Shown: in pieces, positions 47,376 through 59,842 of the stretch
Position numbering within the stretch: position 1 is the first letter of the stretch
How the letters are laid out: the number at the start of each line of letters is the position of its first letter
Source of the DNA: Gerris lacustris
Lineage: Eukaryota; Arthropoda; Insecta; Hemiptera; Gerridae
Assembly: GCA_951217055.1 (NCBI GenBank)
Contig: OX578276.1
Span: 117,746,979-117,810,978, forward strand
Reading direction: 5' to 3'
DNA: 64,000 bases
The notes under the pieces: generated by a model
The model's database searches: none
What the model saw: only the letters and a program-made list of their open reading frames with translations
Told to the model about the DNA's origin: nothing
Made by a program: the position numbers and the translations under genes

Positions 47376-48135
47376 TATATTTATGATAAATTTTGATGAA
47401 ATGTTCGATAATAATTAAATGTACTTACGAAAACTAATAAACGGAAAACACTGGGCTAAGTAATTATGAACTCGTATAAGAGAAAGTTTGTCTGAGGTCA
47501 CGGACCGATTTTTGAATTATTGGGTTGGTGACAATCTCTATAAACATTTTTTGCCAAGGAAACGATAATAGGTTTAGCGCTAGGACCACTCCATACAAAA
47601 ATCAACTAGATAACAATATCCTTCAAAAAAAGACCTTTGGCTGTAAGCAGAATCAATACTTAAGCCTTACTTTACTTGTAGCCTTAGAAGATAAAGTGGG
47701 GTAAACGTTGGCCAAAATGTTAAACATTCTTAATTCGTGTTATTTCTGCTCATAAGTCTTCCAAAATGTTAGTGAGGTTTGTTAAGACTTAACTTATTGG
47801 GAAACTTTTACCCCATTTTATCTCATATGGCCTACAGCATGGTTATATTAGAGTCCTTTCTTGATATTAAAATATGCAAAATTAAAAAAAAAGCTTGAAC
47901 TTTCTACGGATAAAGTTTTGGAACCACTGTAAATTTACCTGCACATTAATTAAATGCCTTTATTTATTCACCATATTTCGAATAATAACGAAACTTGATG
48001 ATTTTATTTGTAGATACGTTTTAAGTCCAATCTACTAAACTTAAACATTGGAAGTTTCTTTGATTTTGTAATTAGAATCACGAAAACTTCAGTCATTAAA
48101 CAACAGTATCATTTGCTCTCATACCTATATATATA
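47376..48135. other. AT-rich, nothing recognised
   Basis: Unique AT-rich sequence with no ORF or repeat structure identified. Confidence 0.35.
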
Positions 48136-49051
48136 CAGGGTGGCCACGATAAACTGGCTCACCCTGTTATCTCTTTTATTTTTGAAGATAGAGAAAAAAT
48201 GTAATTAGTAACTCTCCTTGGATTTTCACGTAGTTTTATAATATGATTTCAAAAAATATTTTTATCTCATAGTTTCGGCGGTATCTCTCTCAACTTTGTA
48301 ATCTTAAATGGTAACCTATATTTTATATTTGTTTCTTAAATTAGATTGCTTCAGAAGAAAAATGAGCTTTGAATCAACAAAATCGGTTGAGAATTGACAG
48401 AGATATTTAGTTTTCAATACAACAAAAATGCTATTTTAGTATGTAAAGTACTGTAACAAAAAAATTGCAAATTAAATGAAATGGTCTTAATTCTTTTTAC
48501 TTCATTTATTTAGGTTAGTTGAATGCATTTACTAATCAAAAGTCAAACCTTTTTTCCATTCCTTTCCAAAACTGTAGAGTAAAGGAAGGTGGTCGACACA
48601 CTGATCAAAAGAGGTCATATAACGATGTTCCTGAATGGAATGGAAAAAAGGTTTAACTTTTGATCAGTAAATGCATTCAACTAACCTTAATAAGTGGAAA
48701 ACAAAGTAAAATAAATAGAATTGAATTTTTTTTTTTAATTTGGTATTTTACATACTTAGGTAGCATTTTTGTTATATTGAAAACTGAATATCTCTGTCAA
48801 TTCTCAACCGATTTTGATGATTAAAGGCTCATTTTTCTTCAAAAGCAATCAAATTTTAGAAACAAATATAGGTTACCATTTAAGATAACAAAATTGAGAG
48901 AGATAACGCCGAAATTATGAGATAAAAATATTTTCGGAAATCATATTATAAAACTACGCGAAAATCCAAGGTGAGTTACCATTTAAATTTTTTCTCTATC
49001 TTCAAAAATAAAAGAGAAAACTGGGTGAGCCAGTTTATCGTGGCCACCATG
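48136..49051. repeat. Palindromic element P5
   Basis: CAGGGTGGCCACGATAAACT (48136) to AGTTTATCGTGGCCACC (49046). The arms 48136-48567 and 48640-49051 are reverse complements around a loop of about 70 bp. The terminal CCACGATAAA is shared with P1 (CCCACGATAAAA). Confidence 0.9.
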
Positions 49052-49060
49052 TGTATATAC

Positions 49061-49079
49061 CATGTGTGTATATAAATAT

Positions 49080-49174
<95 letters not shown>
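49061..49174. repeat. (TA)n microsatellite
   Basis: About 110 bp of almost pure TA adjoining the end of P5. Confidence 0.95.
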
Positions 49175-49176
<2 letters not shown>

Positions 49177-51003
49177 TAACCCCCTAGGTTACGTGGCTAA
49201 TAAGAAGTAGAGCACAGAAAAGCATTGATGAAAGGCAATTTTTTTACTGTATAAATTTGTCATTTTTGCTTTGATTTATCATTTATCACTACGGTACTTT
49301 TATGATTATAAAAAATTGTACACTGCATTGGGCGTTTCCGAAATTTTGAATTTATTTTCTGTGATTTCTTCTCAACTTAAAATATAAAATGGGGGATTTG
49401 AGAAAAGTGCTAACATTTGTTTGAGTCCGGAGATTGCGTAGTAGAGCTACAAGGCAAGTGTCCGTTGGCCTTTTTGGTTTACCTCTTAAAAAAGGGGAGG
49501 CTATAAATGAATTAAAAAATCATTTACAGAAAGGGCCAAGATTTCAAGGGCCCCATAGGGTTTAGTTCGTCACTACGCCTGTTCTGTTTCTGACCCAAAC
49601 TGCCCTAAAAGTTATAATGAAAGTCAGTAAGTAATAAATATCAAATTTTACACATAGATATAAATATAAACATAATGAAATTTATTTGGAAAATATACCT
49701 TAGAAATGAATATAATGAGTTTTCTTTTAGTGTAACTACCAGGCCCCGATTTAGGGTAAGCTGCACCCTGGGTAAAAACTTTTTGTAAAGCCGCCACCCT
49801 CCCCCCTTCACAAAAAAGGACAGATATTTGTGATTACTGAATAGTATTTTCGGGTTACCCCAATGTGGGCTGATACCATATACCTACCGTTGTAAAAATT
49901 ATGTAGGTAGTAGGTATTAACCTGAAATGGTGTGTACTGCTGATAAAAATTAGTAGGCCTTTATTTTTTTTTTAAATAATATTTTTTTATGACTACGTTT
50001 TTAGTGCAAACTGCAAACATACATGAACATAATTTTAAAGGTACCATTTTGCATGTCTAATTTTTGAAGTGTAAAATCAATTTGATTTTAATAAATAAAC
50101 AAGTGGATTAAAATTGTGTTATAACTTTTATTATTAAAGAGAAAACAAACGAAACAGAGACTTGGATATGAAAATAAAAAATATTACCTTTGGATTTGCC
50201 CACAGCTCGTGTATGAAATAAATATTAACATTTTGAAAATAAGGAAAAAGTCAAATTTTTTTATGACATGAATTACAGTAAGTGAATAGCCTGTAATTTA
50301 ATTATTTTCTATACTTTTCTTGAAAACTTTTTGTTAACTAACATAACAACATGGACCTTTTTCTTGATTTTTTTCTTAGCGAACTCGGTAACAACTTCCG
50401 GGCTCCAGAACGAATAAGGAACTTCGTTCAAAAAATACATTAAATAAGCTGAGAGTGATAAAGATTAGCTGAGAGAGATCTGGCATGAAGTAATGAAGAA
50501 AGCTTGCGGGGGAGTAACTTAAAAAGGTAGCCAATGAAAGGACTCAATAGAAAATAATAAAAACAGTCTTCTCCGAAGTATAGCTTAACCATTATGACTA
50601 GGAAAAATAATAATAATAATACTAAAAAAAAAAAAACAATTTATAGAAATAATAAATAAATAAATAATAATTTGATAAAAAAAAAGTTAAAGAAGGCATA
50701 CATATTTTTGTTTGATTATGGAACAATTATACAGAAGTTTTTATTCATTAATGAGTTTATTTTATTTTTATTTAATTTATGTAGAAGATAAGGCAATTTA
50801 TTAGAATCAAGGCAATCCATTTAAACCTTAAGGGTCAACAGCTTGATAGCTAATTTACAATCAAAATTTGAAATTTAATAATGTATGTCTATCTATATAG
50901 TTGTTTGTTTCTTTACTGTAATAAATGGAAAAAATAAATAATAAATGTTTAAATCCCCTGAGGTATACCCGAATAAATCCGATGTTTGCTATATAATAGT
51001 ATA
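49175..51003. other. Intergenic, isolated element ends only
   Basis: 49545-49590 ends in CGTCACTACGCCTG, which looks like an orphan hAT-type terminus, and 49744 (CAGGCCCCGATTTAGGG) like another; no partners with duplications were found. 50020-51003 is AT-rich without ORFs. Confidence 0.35.
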
Positions 51004-51104
51004 CAGCAGCGTTTCTCAACCTTTTTAATCCGCGACCCATCAGGCCCGTCGAGAGCCGTGGTGGGCCCCTTGGCTAGACCTTTAAGGGCCTCCTTCTTTT
51101 TACT

Positions 51105-52380
51105 CGTTTTTAGGGTCCGTAGGCAAAACCAAGGATCCTTATATTTTCCTGCGCGAGTCTGTCCGTCCGTCCGGTCGCCTGATCTCACGGCTACACCTTT
51201 CGTCCGATCACTTTAAAATTTGACATGTATGTGTCTTGTACCTACCCACATATTTTAAAAATATAGCGACAAAAAAAGAAAAAAATTCAAAAATATTAGG
51301 GAAAAAGAAACTTAAGGATTCAATTTTTTTATTTTTTTTCGACACCCTGAGGGGTATCATATGAAAGGGTACGTCGAGCTGATTAGCTGATTACAAAAAA
51401 ATATAATTCTTTGGTTATAGGTAACTTTGATGGGGCGAGCGTAGGCAAGTTTGAAGTGGGTGTGAAACGTGTCCCTCCCTTCTATCTCGCTTATGTGAAG
51501 TGCAAAAAATCTGAAAACATTTCTGAACATTCTTCGACTTTTTTTTGGAAATTTCGAAAAAAATATTATTTTATTTTTTATTGACAAAATACGTTTTTTT
51601 ATAAATATGGTCTTTTCGATGTATTTATATGGTTGTAGTCCGGTTCAGTGGCAAAAAAAATACTTTTTCAGAAGTTTGTTTATGTGTTTTGAGAATACCA
51701 GACCCATAGGATAGTTCTCTTATCCTCATAATAAGTTCTATTTTATATTTATTGTAAGTGCACACTAATACACTGTGCCCACTATTACTGACACTGCAGT
51801 ACTGCAGACCTACTACTGACAAACCATAGTAAAACAAACTCATTCTGAAGACTACAACTATATTACCAAAGAAATGTTAAAAAACCAATTTTAACTTAAA
51901 TTATTATGGGTATTATATGAGTCCTAATTATTATGACCTAAAAAGTACACAAAATTGTTTTGAAAAGTTTATAATTTTTCAGTCCGCAACTAAAACACAA
52001 TTTGGACTTAAAAAAGCCCTATAAACATAAAATGTTGTTTACGTGCATTTACGTTTTATACAATTTTATTAAATACATTATTTTTTACATATTTTAATAC
52101 AATATTTACTTTGTCATATAAAGAGAAAGTATATAGAGATGGCGCAAAAATTCGATTTTAGATTTTAAAGGGTTTATATGTTTTGAGGGCTCTTGCGTCG
52201 AAAAAGTATTTTTTTTTAAATGTCTGTCTGTCGTCTATCATCTGTCAGTGTAGACGCGTGGAGGCTAAGCTACTGGCCCGATTTAGACGAAATTTGGCAC
52301 ACCCATGTTTAGATAAATCATCACCCGAGGCGAAATCGAGAAATGAATTTTAGCTCCATATTTGGGGGTGCTACAAATAA
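51105..52380 (+). repeat. Arthropod-type repeats inside hAT4
   Basis: 51105-51300 has TTTTTAGGGTCCGTAGGCAA and GTCTGTCCGTCCGTCCGG, followed by a block about clearing and Lys/Ile-rich frames; 52195-52345 has GTCTGTCTGTCGTC then GAAATTTGGCACACCCATG. Both follow a pattern common in arthropod dispersed repeats. Small open frames at 51357-51587 and 51625-51843 have no recognisable features. Confidence 0.5.
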
Positions 52381-52384
52381 AATG

Positions 52385-52980
52385 ATTTTTATCTACGATT
52401 GATACGAAATATAAACATTATATCTTTGTTTAGATGCGTAGAAAGTGATTATTTACGTACTTGTATTCATTGCGCATGCGCGTCTCATAGTTCTGAATAA
52501 TTCCTCTTCTTTACCACGCTAGTGCGGTAAAGAAGAGGAATTCTTCAGCTTTACGCACGATTAGCCAGTTTGTATACATTTAACAAAACTAATGTGGTGT
52601 TCTTTTATTAAAGTAACTGTTTATATCGAGTTTTTAGTGAAAAACAATGAGTGAATCAAGTGACTTTGACGAAAATGTGGAGAATAATAATCCTCCAGAA
52701 ATAATTTATTCGGCAAAAAATAATACTAATGAATTAATGCCATCTTTATCAAGAGAGAGATACGAGCTTACATACAGCAAGTTTATTTGTTTCTGTATTT
52801 ATTATTCAAATCTAACAATCGTAGATAAAGTACGGTACGCAACTCGTGCGAAAACGGCATTTTGCATTGCTCGTGTGGTTTTACCACCCTCGCTATCGCT
52901 CGGGTGCAAACTCCACGCTCGCATGCAAAATGCTACTTTCCGCACTCGACGCGTAATGTACCTACTATTATTCAATAAAT
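52385..52980 (+). mobile_element. Repeat family C, copy 3, with ORF
   Basis: Longest copy of the family also seen at 27465, 31957 and 60238. It has the left part (TATCTACGATTGATACGAAA), a start codon at 52647, and the right part (GGTACGCAACTCGTGCGAAA ... TTTCCGCACTCGACGCGTA). Around 52505-52545 is a perfect hairpin-like repeat of TCCTCTTCTTTACC and its complement. Confidence 0.65.
52647..52835 (+). pseudogene. N-terminal fragment, Crypton/tyrosine-recombinase-like
   Basis: MSESSDFDENVENNNPPEII leads to LMPSLSRERYELTYSKFICF. The LP-LS-ERYE-TY-KF pattern resembles the SAM-like N-terminal domain of Crypton-type tyrosine recombinase proteins in insects. Similarity ends near 52835, where the repeat's right part begins; the catalytic R-H-R-Y residues are missing. 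The family call is inference from one motif. Confidence 0.4.
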
Positions 52981-53059
52981 AAAAACAGAAAAACTGAGTA
53001 AACACAAACGGTTAAACAGGACAAAACGGGTTAGTTTTTTTAAATTAAAAATTGTTTTC

Positions 53060-53430
53060 TTGCTTTTTTACTTGCAAAACAATCAATAATTTTTGAAAGT
53101 CCAACTTTCGTGTGAGTTCGCTCTCCAATGCCAATACTCCCAGACCTGGCAGTCATAGTCATGGTTGAGCGTTGCACATTTTTGACTCTTGCCAGCAAGC
53201 TGAATGATCTTTCCTCCTCCGCACTTTAACAGTTACTGGTAAAGTGCAGAAAATACGTAATGCTTCGCACAAAATTGCACACGTTAAGAAAAAGATTAGA
53301 AATTCTCTGATCAGTAAGGGTATTAAGAAGTTCCAGAGGGTTTCGTGAAGGAGTCGTCTTCGAAGTCCGCAGGTTGGATATATTTTATGTGATCCATGCC
53401 AAAAAGGAGCTCTTCTTTATCAACATCTGT
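53060..53430 (-). pseudogene. hAT transposase C-terminus (hAT4)
   Basis: On the minus strand ALRIFCTLPVTVK (53262 downward) is followed, one frame over, by AEERSFSLLARVKNVQRSTM (53222-53163). This is the A-E-RSFS-L-(R/K)-LRSTM dimerisation motif of hAT transposases of the ZMYM1/52-kDa-repressor type. Upstream, DKEELLFGMDHIKYIQPADF (about 53420) belongs to the same reading. Frameshifts and stops make it inactive. Confidence 0.75.
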
Positions 53431-54030
53431 GTGATGTAGTTGAGACCATTTTTCAATCATGTCGTGTATTTAATATTTTTTCAACCTTGGATATGTCCAA
53501 ATAAAATTGAACAAATCGTTGATTTGGTTGACTGCTTGGTATCGATCACTCATGTTTCCAATTACTCTGTCAATTAAAACAAAAACACTTCAACTTTGAA
53601 GCGATTTTCTGGGATCTCCGTGGTTTTTTCTTGAGACCCATCGGAATACAGCTAAGTAATTTTTCACTTCTCAGAAAAGTCTCTCGCAAACCTAATTACC
53701 ACACCTGGTTTACAACTCTAATATGAACTAATATTATTTTTAATTATTATTAATATTATTAAGAATATTATTATAGAGCCCACCCTGAGGTCCAAACCAT
53801 GGTTCGCAGAGGTAAAAGGAAAGAACTTGGTGAGCGTGATTAATAGACTAAGTTGAAGTTGCATCCACGGAATCTGCCCCAAGTACCTAAAGATGATCGG
53901 AAGAAGCTCCTCAGATATGTGTGACAGATGTAATGAAGTCTGAGATCTAGAGCAAGGGTGGGCAACCTTTTTTATAGCAGGGGCCAAAATAAATGTTACT
54001 ATTTTTTCGCGGGCCGCAGTAGTTAGAGTG

Positions 54031-54131
<101 letters not shown>

Positions 54132-54382
54132 CATTATATATGTGTGTGTGTGTGTGTTTGTCAATAGTAGTTAAGACTGTAATTTTAGTAGTTAACACCT
54201 GTAATTGTTTTAGTCAGGAAATAAGAAATAAATAAAAAAAGAAGTTAATTTCTACATGTGAAATATGTATTGAATTAAAATTGAAACTATGAAAGTATAA
54301 AATAAAGAATTTTAAATTGGAAAAAAATATTGTGATGTATGATGCTATATTGGTTTCAAAATCATTTCTACATCTGGTTCAA

Positions 54383-54590
54383 TTAGTGATGTACAAGCAC
54401 AAGTTGTTCTTCAAATGCGCATCTGGATTTTAAGTACTTCATCTTGGAGAAAAGCTGTTGATATGTTGATCCAAATGACAAGTAAATATACTTCGCATAA
54501 TCAACTAAATTTGGAAATTCTTCAGTCGACCCATTTTCATGGAAAGATGTAAGATTAAATTGACTCTTTTATGGAGATAGCTTCGATTGA
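54383..54590 (-). pseudogene. hAT transposase C-terminal fragment (hAT3)
   Basis: Reads SFHENGSTEEFPNLVDYAKY then LSFGSTYQQLFSKMKYLKSR, ending at TAA 54383-54385. FGSTY-QLFSKMK--KS is the dimerisation motif of hAT transposases of the GTF2IRD2-like group (usual FGSTY-CEQLFS; one or two residues are missing before QLF). Only the C-terminal 65 or so codons survive, so the element is non-autonomous. Confidence 0.75.
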
Positions 54591-55375
54591 AATGTTTCTG
54601 GAATAGCTTCGATTTCAGTGATGGTGAGGCATGAAAATACAACGATGTTCAACACACTTACTTTGTAACAAACTTTTTTCTTTTTTTTTCTTATAAAATT
54701 TTAAAAAATAAATTATTTAAATTACTTCTTTATTTATAAAATATCTCGCGGGCCGGATAGAATCTTTCCGCGGGCCGCAATTGGCCCGCGGGCCGGGGGT
54801 TGCCCACCGTTGATCTAGAGCATTTAATTATGAAATGTACAAAGTACAGAGATAGTAGAGAGAGATTGCTCCATAGCATCTCAGATAAAATAAAACAACC
54901 AGTTCTTTATTAAAGCATCCTTCAAAGGAATAATATCCTTGTGTTTCGTGAAATATACAATTTTCTAAATAGTTAATAGGAAAACGAGCAAATAAAAAAC
55001 ATTTATACTTATATGGCTGTTTAATTGAAAAGCTAATGCCTACTAAAAAAAAAAAAAAAAAAAATATATATATATGTATATATATTATTATTTAATATTT
55101 CAACAATAGATATTGGCGTAATTGGGTTTCGGGCTCGGGGCTTGAGACGGCCAGGCCCTTTAGGGGAGTTCCGGGCCCCCCTGCACCAGCCTTACCTGCC
55201 GCCCCCTCTCGCCCTCTCGACGGGCCTGCGACCCATTAAATTTATTTGTAATAATTCCGCGGCCCAATTATATTTTGTGGGTTTAGTATGACCTTTTACG
55301 TTTTCTGTAAAAATAATTTTTCTGAGTCACATTCACCTAGGTTCTGTAATAAATGCAATAACAGGTGTAAATATA

Positions 55376-55745
55376 AATTATCATCATTTTATTTAAAATA
55401 TATCTGCAATATAAGCAATTGTTCTTCGACTTAGTGTCATTTTACAAAGGAATACTGTGGATATTTTATTCATATTCAGAACCAAATAATTCTTCACATT
55501 TGTCTTTCATATATGGCTTTAATAATATTTCTGCTACGGTATATGCTTTCTTGCATTTAGCAATATGATAGGCTGCCAAATAGGGATATTTCAAGAGTTT
55601 TTTTTTCAGTAGTAACACATTTTGTCAAATTAGATCTATTTGTTTTAACTCATTAAGTTTTCTTTAAAAAAAATCAGTAGGCTTATCTTTATATTGACTA
55701 TAATTTGTTTCCAAGTATCTTATCAGTTCATTAATTTTAAATGAA
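55376..55745 (-). pseudogene. hAT transposase, ZBED5-like (hAT5)
   Basis: Minus strand: LLKYPYLAAYHIAKCKKAYT then VAEILLKPYMKDKCEELFGS (55597-55475), a stop, and NIHSIPL*NDTKSKN. This matches the A-Y-VA--IAK-KKP-T-AE-L--P---D---E-FG-E and IPLSNDTV-RRI blocks of ZBED5/FAM200-type hAT transposases. Several stops; inactive. Confidence 0.7.
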
Positions 55746-55760
55746 GAGTTAGCCAAAACA

Positions 55761-57083
55761 CTTCCACAAATAACACATTAATAAATTACTCTTAGCATAT
55801 TGCTGTTAGCATATTTGGAGTCTACGGTGAAAAAAGAATAATATTTTACTTGAAAAAATTTTACTTTTGCCCCCTATACGGGGCAGAAGTATAAAAATGG
55901 TAGATTTTAGCGCCTGGGGGCAAAATTTGTGGTTTCCCCTAGTACGCGAGTGGATGAATACACACTTCCCTTTACATGGTACAGATCCCCCAAATTCCAT
56001 TAATTTATCTCAAACCGATTAGATTTTGATGGTGTGGAAGTCTAATAAAAACAGATTATATATAAGTAAATTAACAAATATCTATATTCACATAAATAAT
56101 TTCAAGATAAAAAGAACTTTTTATATACTACGTTTTTAAATTTTCTGTTGAATCGTATGAAATGTTGATAATATAATTGTTATTGTTATATAATATATAA
56201 TGTTAGAAAAAAAAAAAAAATGGTTCCAAATTTATTTACATCACATAAATGACAACCATCTTGAGAGCTGATCTTAAACATATAAAAGGACAAATCATTG
56301 TACAACGGACAATATTTATACAGTTTACACATATTAACGGACAGTGCCATCAATAGATTTGAAATAATATAATCGATAGATAATATAATCGGTATATTTC
56401 CTGTTTTGCTGTCATTTAATGTTTATCTCTTATTTATAAAAATTACAAATTTGAAACCCGTCAAAATGAAGATTGCGACTTCTTGTTGTGACCAAATTCT
56501 TTAACGTATAATTGCATTTAACATGATTAAGTTTGAAAAACAACTTTTTTTTTTAATTTAATATTTGATATTTTTATAACGATAAATTACATTCCGTTCA
56601 AATATCATAAGAGTTAACATTTCCTTTTACATAGTCCATAGGTCAACTAGGATTGACCTATGGACAGTAAGGTCTGCAGTCCTCTTTAATTAAATGTAAA
56701 AAACCTCTCATTTATCTCACTAATTAGGGTAATTATAAAAATTAAGACAGTCTCCTTGCAGTAACGCGTAAGGTGGTCTGTACGCCATTTGACGGTCGTT
56801 TTTTTTTTTTTTTTTTACAAAAACTCAATCATAGCTCAAAAAAATTATATCTTAACTGATGTTACTTAAACTGAAGGGGAATAAATGAAGAATTTTTACT
56901 GAAATTTGGCAAACTGTAGCAATTGCCATTTTGGAATAATTGCAGGCTGAATCAAAAATAAATTTTAATTTTTTAATAAAACTAGCAATAAAATGGATGT
57001 TAGGGATATGTTTTGCCCCTTTAGGGCATTTAAAATAGACTTTTTCTAAACTAAAATTTCCTCCTCTTTTCAACGGTACCTCT
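55761..57083. other. AT-rich interval with small inverted repeats
   Basis: TTTTGCCCCC (55865) and GGGGGCAAAA (55917) form a short inverted repeat. A perfect 13-bp hairpin lies at 56634-56665 (GTCCATAGGTCAA, loop CTAGGA). There is a T run at 56800. No gene is recognised; a minus-strand frame at 56852-57073 has no known motif. Confidence 0.4.
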
Positions 57084-59838
57084 GGGTGATTCTACAGATA
57101 GTGGCCGATTTGGCGTACTAGGCTCTTGTAGCTTTACATGTTAACATATTGCAATTTTATTTTACAATATTTTCGACTTATAAACTCTCTGACCACCAGC
57201 AATACTTAGTTTACATTTTCTTTTTCGGATTCTGATAAAATTTTTCAAAAAACCAACAAAATTGTCATGACCGTCACGCGTACTCGATACTAATTCTCAA
57301 CTTAAACAACAATTTTTAATTAAATATATCTACTTTTTTACAATTTTTTTTTTCTAAATGTTTTGCAGGTCTTCAATGTTCAAATAATAGCCATAACACT
57401 TGTTTTACTAAGAATTTTGACAACGTATCACCTGGAATTATTCGCGTAACTCAGTAGATGTCAAGACCGTCACAGTCAACGTTTTAGTTATTTCAACAAG
57501 CAAAAGAATGCTCTTTTTGTATAGAATCCTCCATCTATTTAGCTCAGACGTCAGTCTGATATCTACCACGAGTGAGGTTACATATCTCGTAGTATTTCTC
57601 AGTGAGTTTTTAGATTTTTATTGTCTTTTTCTTAAATAAGTGTCCAGTGGTCAACTACATTTTGTAAAGACCGTCACGTCGATTACTTCAATATTAAAAA
57701 CGATAAGATTTTAATATTTTTCATGAACTTTCTACATAAAGATGTTTGTTTAATAAGACCATTATGTGTTCTCTGTAATGCATCTTTTCTGACTGTCAGC
57801 CATTTTCGTTTTGCTTTGTCAAGACCGTCACAGTCAAGACCGTCACGCTTCTACCTTTACACAAGTGACGGTCTTGACTGTTTCGTGGCGGTCTTGATAA
57901 TGTATATCATAATTCACTCAAAGAAGCTTTTTATTGACTTGCATATTTAGAATTTAGTGGAAAGGGACTATAGCTTGCATAATCGTGATAACTCGAGTTA
58001 CGAGTGTCTTAATAACGAGAGTTATTTAAGATACGAGAAGCATAGTTTAAGCATAGGTTGGAGCTTAGATTCGTATTACAAGCTTTTAAGAAGGGCACCG
58101 GAAACTCCCCTACCTTAGTTATTTCCAACTCTCAGCGAATACCCAGGTGACACCAAATTTTATAGAAAATAATTCGCCACCAGATTCACGAGATGAAACT
58201 TTAAATGAATAAGAAGTTGAAAGGAGTACATTAAAGTGGAAAAATAAATTGAGAAGGAAGAAAAGACAACTTGGAAAAGAAAAGGAAGATCTAGTAGCAA
58301 AAGTGGATCATTTTAAGGCATCGGCTAATCGGTGGAAGTCCAAATATTACAGGCAAGCTAATCACCTCACAGAGAGAAGTTCAAATACTAGCTCACCATC
58401 CCTAAAAACTAAAGCTAGGAGAATTATGCAAGAAGGCCTTCTAGGGAAAACATGCAAGTGGTTAATATTTCTGGAGTATTATGTGTATTACAAGCGCCAA
58501 CATAAATTTCATCTAGGCTTTATCAATTTGGAAAAGAATTAAGTCGATAGGATGTGCACAAAACACTTAACCTCTGAGCTTCAGATAGGCTGTGAATGTT
58601 TTTCTAAAAAATAATGTCTTAACTAGATTTATTGAAATTATTTCACCAATAAAAAGAAAACCTATAGTTATCAACACTTACTATCTGTACTCAACTGTGT
58701 ATACACCGAAAGGCTTATTTTTTTAATATGTTTTCTTTGATTTTTAAGTATGTTTTCTTTGTTGTCATATAATTTTCTTTTAACAAGATATTTTTTAATT
58801 TAGTATCTTCTATTCTAAAGGCATTTTTATTTAACAATAAATCTAATCAGAATACTTATCAATGTTAAAGGACTAAATTCTAATAATACATGTTAGATAG
58901 ATAATGTTTTATGTTTTATATTTTGTGTTAATTTTTAATAAAACTTTTTGTCGTTTAATGTTTAGTGTACATTTGTTTGAAATAGTATAGGCACCAAAAT
59001 ATTAGACTTAAAGCAAATAAATACTAGATCATAAGGCCAATTTTACACTGGGTGACGTTTCTGTGTGTCAAAGCTCTCATTGTGAGCTATACATTTCAGA
59101 CTTCGGTGCCACACAAAAAACGTCGCTGAGACGTAAAAAAAGTCAGCTAGTGTGAAACTGACTTAAATGTTTGTTACTTCTGACAAAATAAAATAAATGT
59201 TCAGTAGGTACACACACGTGTGTGACGTGTGTATTCTGATAAGAAGTCAAAGACATTCACAAGTGTCACGACCGTCACAGGAATGTCATGACCGTCACGC
59301 AGCAAACTAGCACAAATACCAGCCAAAATGTCCCTAAACTCTTAACACCTAGCATCAAAATCTTTATATTTTGATAATTCAAGGGCAGTTATGTGGAAAA
59401 TAAGAAGAAATTTGACTTTTATCATGAGTCTACTCTGCGTACAAAGAAAATCAAACCAGCATAAGGCATAATTTGTTTATAAAGTTGGTTACAAAAAGAG
59501 TTCTGAAAATCATGGGTACCTTTAAGCTTTCAATTCTTTGTTTTTTATAAAGTTTATCAGTTAAGAAGGTAAAACGAGTCAAAGTAAGTACAATAAAGAG
59601 ACTCAATATGAATCTTACTGGGCAGAGTCTTCTTGTGACGGTCATGACACTATTCATTGAACTAGTTGTACATAACTCGAAATATATATTGACTGGTTCA
59701 GAAAATACTGTTACCATGATATATTATTCAAAACTTCACAATGTTTGCTAATGAAAAATGTAATGGGTTATAGGGAAATTCGTTAAAAAAATTTCAATCA
59801 GTGAAATGTCAAATCGGCCACCATCTGTAGAATCACCC
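57084..59838. mobile_element. Unclassified DNA element with 4-bp TSD and GACCGTCAC arrays
   Basis: GGGTGATTCTACAGATAGTG (57084) and its inverted partner ending CTGTAGAATCACCC (59838) agree over about 28 bp with one mismatch and are flanked by CTCT (57080-57083 and 59839-59842). Nine exact GACCGTCAC nonamers lie in two groups near the ends. The only notable frame is a basic coiled-coil-like fragment at 58249. A 4-bp duplication is uncommon (Sola1, Chapaev and Ginger groups use four), but the termini do not settle the superfamily. Confidence 0.75.
58168..58542 (+). pseudogene. Basic coiled-coil-like protein fragment
   Basis: In one frame NFIENNSPPDSRDETLNE is followed by a stop and then EVERSTLKWKNKLRRKKRQL, GKEKEDLVAKVDHFKASANR and WKSKYYRQ, then SPSLKTKARRIMQEGL. 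Heptad-like hydrophobics among many Lys/Arg suggest a coiled coil. It recalls the coiled-coil plus SP-TK-R segment of uncharacterised multicopy arthropod proteins, but I cannot name the family. Confidence 0.45.
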
Positions 59839-59842
59839 CTCT

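Noticed and set aside
57269..59643. CRISPR-like array of GACCGTCAC repeats
   Set aside because: Repeats are only 9 bp, irregularly spaced and on both strands, in a eukaryotic transposon; better explained as subterminal binding sites.
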